Shown here: piece by piece, positions 58,372-64,000 of the stretch
Position numbering within the stretch: position 1 is the first letter of the stretch
How the letters are laid out: every line of letters begins with the position of its first letter
Assembly (NCBI RefSeq): GCF_030272615.1
Contig: NC_081414.1
Span: forward strand, 765,191,483 to 765,255,482
Direction of reading: 5' to 3'
Length of the DNA: 64,000 nucleotides
DNA from: Cryptomeria japonica
Taxonomy: Eukaryota > Streptophyta > Pinopsida > Cupressales > Cupressaceae
Translations under genes and position numbers: made by a program
The notes under the pieces: model-generated
What the model was told of the DNA's origin: nothing
Databases searched by the model: none
Seen by the model: only the letters and a program-made list of their open reading frames with translations

Positions 58372-59009
58372 TTAACACTTGGCTTCATCATGTCCTTCCT
58401 TTTTGCAATGTGAACATGTTGGCTTCTCATTTTCTTTCTTCATCGTAGTTGTTTTTTTGATCTTACCCTTTCCTTTCTTCTTGCTTATGGGTGGTGGAGA
58501 TGGCTTCTTTGAGATGTTCTCAAGGATATTCTTTCCTCTTGACTCAATGTGAGTAGCTTGAACACAAACTTTATCAAAATTAGTTGTGTTAAACATAAGA
58601 ACAGTATGTCTTAAATAAACATCCAACCCACCAATATACTTCAAAAGAGTTTCTTGTGTATATAGAGGAATCCTCAATGCTAGTGCCCTCTTTCTGAACT
58701 CTTGAGTATAATCTTGCACATTTTGTCCTTTACCTTGTCTTAGATTTTTCCAATCCATTAATGCTTGTTGCATATATCCTAATGGATAAAATTGCTTCTT
58801 TAATGTAGATGTAAATTCATACCAAGAAGATTGCAAATTACCTTTCATGTGAATATCTTCTTGAACCTAACTCTCCCACCATATCAGTGTAGTGCCTCCT
58901 AGGTGAAGAGTAGCTAGTTGGACTTTGGATCCTTCATCCTCAATTATTTGAACCCTACAGTAGACTTCAATCTGCTTAATCCAATTATCTAGCTTTTTGT
59001 ATTAAGTTC
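58372..59009 (-). pseudogene. Element B gag (C-terminal portion)
   Basis: Minus-strand reading from about 59009: KLDNWIKQIEVYCRV, a TAG after WWES, then SSWYEFTSTLKKQFYPLGYMQQALMDWKNLRQGKGQNVQDYTQEFRKRALAL, the typical Ty3/gypsy gag core. A Lys-rich stretch follows, then the zinc knuckle CSHCKKEGHDEAKC just before a stop at 58372. The same frame continues into the protease at 58257. The gag N-terminus is lost to element C, which starts at 59015. Confidence 0.88.
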
Positions 59010-59014
59010 ATCAT

Positions 59015-60109
59015 TGAAGAGGGGAAAACAGATTTGAAAGGTAAATTGATCAAAACATAACGAAATAAACATGTAGAATGCTAAAATATCATTAAAAGAC
59101 CATTTCACCTTGCTATTTTACCTTCTCCTTCAGATTGAGCTTGATGAAGTGAAGGCGCCTCTTGATAATGCTCCTTTGATTGCTAGATGTGGATGGCTCT
59201 CCAATATTGTGCACAAATGATAAGGATGAGATGATCAAGTTGCCAAGATGATTTCCTGCGCTCAAAAGGGCAACATAAGCTTACTGGGTTTCAAGATGTT
59301 CAAATGAAGGAATGGAGCCCTTTATTTATAGGAAGAGGAAAGAAAAACGGATGGCTGGGATGGATTCGAGATGAAGGGCTAAGATTTACTTGTGAGCTCA
59401 CACAAGCTCCAAGAGAGGGTGTGGAGACCAAGAAATATGCCTTAAAGGCATTTCATATCTCCACACTCTACAAGATGCATTGGAGGAATTAAAAATTCTC
59501 CAAAAACGGATATTATGGGGATTAGAAGAATAAAAAGGAATTAAAAATTCCTTGGGAGAGGGAAATGCCTAGAGGAAAGTGATATTTCGAAAATCTTACA
59601 TTCATCTAGAAAAAGAGTATTTAAAGCTAGTGGCTGGATGAAAGGACAAAGAGTTGACTTTGTGGCTAATCATGATGATTAGCCATTAACGACTCATTAG
59701 GAGGGGGATTAGAAGAAATGTTAGGTGGGATTTATATTTGTAGGAGAATTTGACTAGGAGAGAGAATGAGTGGAGGGAATAAAAAATTAGAAGAATAATG
59801 TTAAGTGATTTTAGGGAGTTTCTAGAAGAATTTATTAGGTTAATGATGAATTAAGAAGATGATTTGTAGGAATCATGTAGGTTAACTAATTAATTGAAAT
59901 TAATTAGCTAAGAGGAATATTTGAGAGGATTTGATTTTTTAGAAGAATAAAGAAAGGGATTGATTTATTAAATAAATCAATCATATGCTATAGTGACAAT
60001 ATTAATTATATTTAATTAATATTGAGAAGAATTTTAATTAACATAATTAATTAATTAATTATGTGAGGAATTAAAAATAATTAAAATAATTATTTTTTAA
60101 GTGTCTACA
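59015..60109 (-). repeat. Element C 3' LTR (1,095 bp)
   Basis: In minus orientation it runs from TGTAGACACTT to CCCCTCTTCA. It is the same family as the solo LTR at 9670-10733. U3 holds AT-rich palindromes (TTAATTAATTAATTA region, 60030-60060). A TATA box (CCTATAAATAAAGG, minus strand) lies near 59312-59325. Confidence 0.9.
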
Positions 60110-60123
60110 TTTTGCCCCTCTTT
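60110..60123 (-). promoter_or_regulatory. Element C polypurine tract
   Basis: AAAGAGGGGCAAAA (minus strand) lies directly before the LTR start, identical to element A's tract. Confidence 0.88.
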
Positions 60124-60331
60124 GAAGTAAGGTGTGATGACACATTGATTCAAAGAATAATCTTGTTTTGATGCTGATATTGGTTTGATAGGATGCCCTA
60201 GCTCTTGATTTATAGATTACGGTATGGTGATGCCCCCTCGGGAGATCAATTGAGGTATTTGATCTTTGGAGTTTTGCGAAATTGATATCCTGATAGATTT
60301 GATTTGATTCGATTGATAAGATCTAGATTCA

Positions 60332-60966
60332 GTCTAGTTTCAAGAAGAATTCATCCTATATAAGACAAAGATGATCAAAGTGTCTAGTTTCAGGAAGGAT
60401 TCATCATGTATAAGACATGATTGATCACAACGTCTGGTTTCAGGAAGGATTCATCCTGTATAAGACATGATAAGAGCGTCTGGTTTCAGGAAGGATTCAT
60501 CCTGTATAAGACATGATTGATCACAACGTCTAGTTTCAGGAAGGATTCATCTTGTATAAGACATGATCGATCACAACGAACGTCTGGTTTTAGGAAGGAT
60601 TCATCATGTATAAGACATGATCAAAGCATCTGGTTTCAGGAAGGATTCATCCTGTATAAGACATGATCAAAGCATCTGGTTTCAGGAAGGATTCATCCTA
60701 TATAAGACATGATCAGATCACAACGTCTGGTTTCAGGAAGGATTAATCATGTATAAGACATGATCAGATCACAACGTCTGGTTTCAAGAGGGATACATCT
60801 TGTATAAGACATGATCAATCACAACATCTGGTTTCAGGAAGGATTCATCCTGTATAAGACATGATCAGATCACAACGTCTAGTTTCAGGAAGGATTCATC
60901 ATGTATAAGACATGATCAGATCACAACGTCTAGTTTCAGGAGGGATACATCTTGTATAAGACATGA
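60332..60966 (+). repeat. 13-copy ~46-54-bp tandem repeat in element C spacer
   Basis: The unit is GTCTGGTTTCAGGAAGGATTCATCCTGTATAAGACATGATCAGATCACAAC with length variation from the TGATCA(GATCA) tail. Thirteen copies are visible. TCATG...CATGA around TATAAGA forms a small inverted repeat in several units. It lies in the same spacer position as element A's unrelated 38-bp array. Confidence 0.92.
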
Positions 60967-62100
60967 ATCAGAATCAGAATTGATTATGTGAGGAAAAAGA
61001 AAGAAAAATAGAGGAAGAAAAATTAGGGTGGAAGGGATAAATGAGGAAGCTATATGAAGTAGTCGTGAGGTATTTGGAAAGAAGAATAAGAGATGCGAGA
61101 CCGCGGAGGAAAATCGGGGCAATTGAGAACTCCATGGGATTCTTGAGTTTAGAATTTGATGGAATGATGGTGAGATTTTGTGCACAATAAATATGGAGAG
61201 CCAACCTAGTTTGATGTTGCCCTGAGTGACTTGCACCACTGATTATAGAAATCAGGATGCCATGAGAAACCCAGGGCGTGGACTGACTCTACAGACAAAC
61301 GGGAATTTCTTGCACACAACAATGCAAGTGTTAAGAAACACTAATACAAAGTTGTGGGTTCGTGCAAGGAAACCCTCAAACACACCGATACCTATTGTAC
61401 ACGAGAAGGTAAGTGTTGATAAACACTAGTACCAGGTCGCTGGTTTATACAAGAAGGATCCAAAACATGCCATACTATGAAATATGCCCCAGTATGCACC
61501 TATCATAACATACCTGGATATGGAAGAACCCAGACAGTCGTAAATAGTGGTAGTCGTAGGGCAAAAGATGCAAGCCTATATGAAAAGATCTAAAAAAATC
61601 TAACAAGTCTTTTCCTTGCGACCAAATGATACCTCTTGCCAAGAGTAGAACTAGGATGGACTTGGGATTGTTTCTCAAGACTTCTTGAAGCTTATACAAA
61701 GGCATAAAAGCTCAGTTTCACTAGGACATTTCTTGTTCATGACTCAGGTGAAGACTCATCATCATACGTATGTTTTATTGGGAGGTGGAAAAGAAGGAAT
61801 GTTGTGCATGGGGTGGGTTGGATGGCAGATGATTTGTAGTATCGACATGATAGACAGTGGATTCGGTTATTTACCTTGGCGCCTGCATAGAGATTTTCAC
61901 CAAGATACTTGCCCATAGCACCACGAATTGTTTTTCTTTCTTTTTCTGATTTTTTTTTTTAAATTTTTTTGTATCATAAGGTGCCTATTTGCCAGGTTTG
62001 CACCAAAGTGACGATTTTTTCAGGATCTTTTTTTTTCTCATTTTTTTATTTTTTTTATTTTTGACAATTTAAGACTTTCTGAGGACTAAGCATAAAACCT
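60967..62100. other. Element C spacer without recognisable genes
   Basis: No ORF is supported. Purine-rich sequence occurs at 60985-61090 and several T-tracts at 61930-62060. A stretch at 61875-61920 resembles part of A's spacer. No PMD-like coding is seen on either strand. Confidence 0.6.
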
Positions 62101-62724
62101 TTTGAGGTGCATGATATTCATTGGATCATCCAAAGGATTGCCTTCAGGAGTAGCCAACTGATAAGCTCCTGATCCATATTCGCTGTGATTACATATGGTC
62201 CAAGCCAATTAGGCTCGAACTTGCCTTTCTTTTCTCTTTCTTGTAGATTTTTCTAATTCTCCATGAGGACAAGATCACCAACTTCGAATTCTTGGGTTCT
62301 GACTTTTTTATGATAACTCATGCGCAGACGGTTTTGATATACCCGGAGATGATTCAAGGCCTTGAGGCGCCTTTCATCTAACAATTCTAGCTCTTGTAAG
62401 CGAGCAATTCTGTATTCTTCCTCTGGTAGGATGTTTTGCAGCGATGCCCTTAGAGAGGGGATCCCGATCTCAAGGGGAAGGATAGCTTCGGAACCAAATA
62501 CTAGGGAATAAGGAGTGGCACCTGTGGGGGTGCGGATGGAGGTGCAGTAGGCCCACAATGCAGGATGGATTTGGAGGTGCCAATCACGGCCCGCTTCATT
62601 GACTGTCTTTTTGAGGATTTTTATTAGGGTTTTATTAGAAGCCTCAGCTTGGCCATTGCCTTGGGGATAATATGGAGTGGAGAAGTGGTGTTGGATGTTG
62701 AATTTTTGGCAGAGTTCTTTGACA
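62101..62724 (-). pseudogene. Element C integrase, C-terminal part
   Basis: The minus strand continues the integrase frame after a TAG at 62727: STPYYPQGNGQAEASNKTL (last catalytic Glu), ALWAYCTSIRTPTGATPYSLVFGSEAILPLEIGIPSL, then FEVGDLVLMEN, a TAG near 62253 and KKGKFEPNWLGPYVIT. A one-base shift near 62195 displaces the last segment (SGAYQL ... NPLDDPMN). It aligns along its length with element A's 9059-9664. Confidence 0.88.
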
Positions 62725-62726
62725 TC

Positions 62727-63479
62727 CTAGTTTTTAAATTGTTTACCATTATCTGTGATGATAACTTTTGGGATGCCATATCGGCAGATTAGGTAGTTCA
62801 GGATGAATTTGGATATTTGCTTGCCAGTGGTGAAAGTAAGAGGGATAGCCTCTACCCACTTGGTGAAGTATTCGGTGGCGGTGATAATGAATTTATGTCC
62901 GTTGGAAGATGAAGGGTGGATTTTGCCAATGAGATCGAGCCCCCACTGCGAGAAGGGCCATGGTGTAATAAATGGCTGCAATTCTTGTGACAGTGCATGA
63001 ATCTTGTCGCCATGCTGCTGGCAAGGGATGCATTTCTTCACATAGTTGTATGCATCTTCTTCCATTTTAGGCCAATAGTATCCTATTCTCGAAAGTTTTT
63101 TAGCCAATGTGAGTCCACTTGAGTGTGCCCCACAGATGCCCTCATGTACTTCGCGTAATGCCCATTCAGCTTCTTGTTTATCTAAACACCTTAGGAGGGA
63201 ACCATCAAAATGCCTTTTGAACAAGGTGTCTGCAAGGATGGTGTAATGGGCACATCGGCGGATGAAAGTTTGTTGTTGGGTTTTGGTGAGATGTGGGGGA
63301 ACGGTGTTGTCTTTGAGGAAAGCGAAGGTTTCTTGGTACCAAGGGGACTCTGGACCAATGAGAACACACACCATTTCAGATTCTGGTAGGTCGTATACCG
63401 GTATAAACAATTGCTCGACCAAGAACTCGCACTTCTGACTATGTGCTGGCATTTGAAGGAGGGAGCCAATGGTGGCCAT
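62727..63479 (-). pseudogene. Element C integrase, zinc-binding and catalytic core
   Basis: It shows HHCC (HEGICGAHSSG ... CIPCQQHG), the first Asp in GLDLIGKIHPSSSNGHKF, TEYFTKWVEAIPL, and the second Asp in VIITDNGKQFKN. A TAG follows where element A has CAG (KNQDV). Together with the Glu downstream the DDE triad is conserved, so this copy is better preserved than A's. The same frame continues upstream into the second RNase H after a TGA. Confidence 0.9.
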
Positions 63480-63503
63480 TGCATCTGCAGCCCTGTTGTT
63501 TGT

Positions 63504-63998
63504 TCATGGGATTTGATCAAACTTGATTGCGGTGAAATGTTGTTTAAGATCTTCAACCATGGTATGGTAGGGAAGGAGTTTATCATCTTTTGTCTGGTAT
63601 TCATCATTGACTTGTTTTATAATGAGCTGAGAATCACCATAAACTTGTAACTCCTTTATTTTCCAGTGGATAGCCAAGCGTAAACCTGTGATGAGGGCCT
63701 CGTATTCTGCTATGTTGTTGGTACATGCAAAGGCTATCTTGTATGATTTGGGGATGCCATCTCCTTGAGGTGTGACCAATAATATTCCTACCCCCGATCC
63801 ATTTTGAGTGTAGGAGCCATCAAAATACAATTGCCATGTCGAGGATGTGGTAACAAACATAATGAACTCATCTGGTAATTCTGTGATAAGAGGGTGACCA
63901 CCTGGAAGTGGAGCTTTAGCCAACTGATCTGCAATAACTTGTCCCTTGATTGCCTTTCTGTCCACATATTTGATGTCAAAATCACTTAGAAGCATGAC
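63504..63998 (-). pseudogene. Element C second RNase H, cut by the window end
   Basis: WQLYFDGSYTQNGSGVGILLVTPQG and NNIAEYEALITGLRLAIHWKIKELQVYGDSQLIIKQV show the archaeal-type RNase H domain of the Tat lineage. DLKQHF has CAA here, where element A has TAA. The frame is open to the window edge on the right and ends at a TGA after KFDQIP. Confidence 0.88.
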
Positions 63999-64000
63999 CC

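Larger units (their letters stand above)
39978..59009 (-). mobile_element. Element B: chromovirus-like Ty3/gypsy element, interrupted by F and C
   Basis: Minus-strand gag, protease and the start of RT lie at 57380-59009. The rest of RT, RNase H and integrase lie at 40082-42592. The two parts are separated by copia element F, with target duplication TTCTC at 42593-42597 and 57375-57379 inside RT. Element C cuts the gag at 59014. A GPF-type integrase C-terminus and a divergent chromodomain-like tail suggest a chromovirus. The coding sequence has many stops and shifts. B's 5' LTR is outside the window. Confidence 0.85.
59015..64000 (-). mobile_element. Element C: Tat/Ogre-type Ty3/gypsy element, 3' part
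   Basis: The 3' LTR (59015-60109), PPT (60110-60123), tandem-repeat spacer and pol (integrase and second RNase H) lie on the minus strand; the rest is beyond the window. It shares the LTR start TGTAGACAC, the PPT and strong pol similarity with element A, but lacks A's antisense PMD gene in the visible spacer. The left flank (ATCAT, 59010-59014) is one putative target-duplication copy; the other is out of view. Confidence 0.9.

Noticed and set aside
60332-60966. CRISPR-like regular repeats (also 5059-5475)
   Set aside because: Units are head-to-tail with no unique spacers between them, in plant retrotransposon spacers. They are tandem repeats.

Overview
The window is repetitive plant nuclear DNA. 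I find no convincing host protein gene and recognise no tRNA, rRNA or CRISPR array. Almost everything is transposable elements nested inside one another. The element families (plant L1 LINE, Tat/Ogre-type and chromovirus-like Ty3/gypsy, Sirevirus and Tnt1-like Ty1/copia), the low GC content and the old, stop-ridden copies suggest a large-genome seed plant. A gymnosperm is possible, but that is inference and not shown by the sequence.

Layout, left block. A plant L1 LINE (+ strand) runs from about 1.9 to 29.45 kb and is cut twice. Its ORF1 is split by element A (3271-19774), a full-length Tat/Ogre-type Ty3/gypsy element on the minus strand. A has two ~0.78-kb LTRs, a PBS, a PPT, gag, protease, a G-patch region, RT, two RNase H domains and integrase. 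A's integrase is in turn split by a 1,064-bp solo LTR (9670-10733). Between A's pol and its 3' LTR, in antisense, lies a decayed plant-mobile-domain (PMD) gene with its own TATA box and an apparently well-formed intron (4399-7411). The LINE's ORF2 is split by element E (23682-28645), which has TG...CA ends, a 5-bp target duplication and one ~1,012-codon reading frame, but no LTRs that I can find.

Middle block. The end of the LINE abuts the gag fragment of a truncated minus-strand gypsy-like element D, whose 5' LTR is at 37037-38349. A Tnt1-like copia element (32064-36977, + strand, target duplication GTCTT) sits inside D's leader.

Right block. A chromovirus-like Ty3/gypsy element B (minus strand, about 39.98-59.0 kb) is split in its RT by Sirevirus-like copia element F (42598-57374, + strand). 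F's 3' LTR is split by element G (49229-56156), a pol-less derivative with Sirevirus-type ends, a coiled-coil/zinc-knuckle gag and a large second ORF of unknown function. The same LTR also holds a 468-bp solo LTR (56214-56681). B's gag is then cut by element C (59015 to the window end, minus strand), a relative of A that carries a 13-copy tandem repeat in its 3' spacer.

How the parts relate. Target-site duplications and restored reading frames give an insertion order: LINE, then A, then the solo LTR in A; LINE, then E; B, then F, then G and the 468-bp solo LTR; B, then C; D, then the copia element. Nearly every coding region is broken. Its nonsense codons are mostly TAG, TAA or TGA derivable from CAG, CAA or CGA by C-to-T change, as expected for methylated, silenced repeats. 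The most unusual items are element E, the unknown ORF shared in architecture by E and G, and the spliced antisense PMD gene in A.
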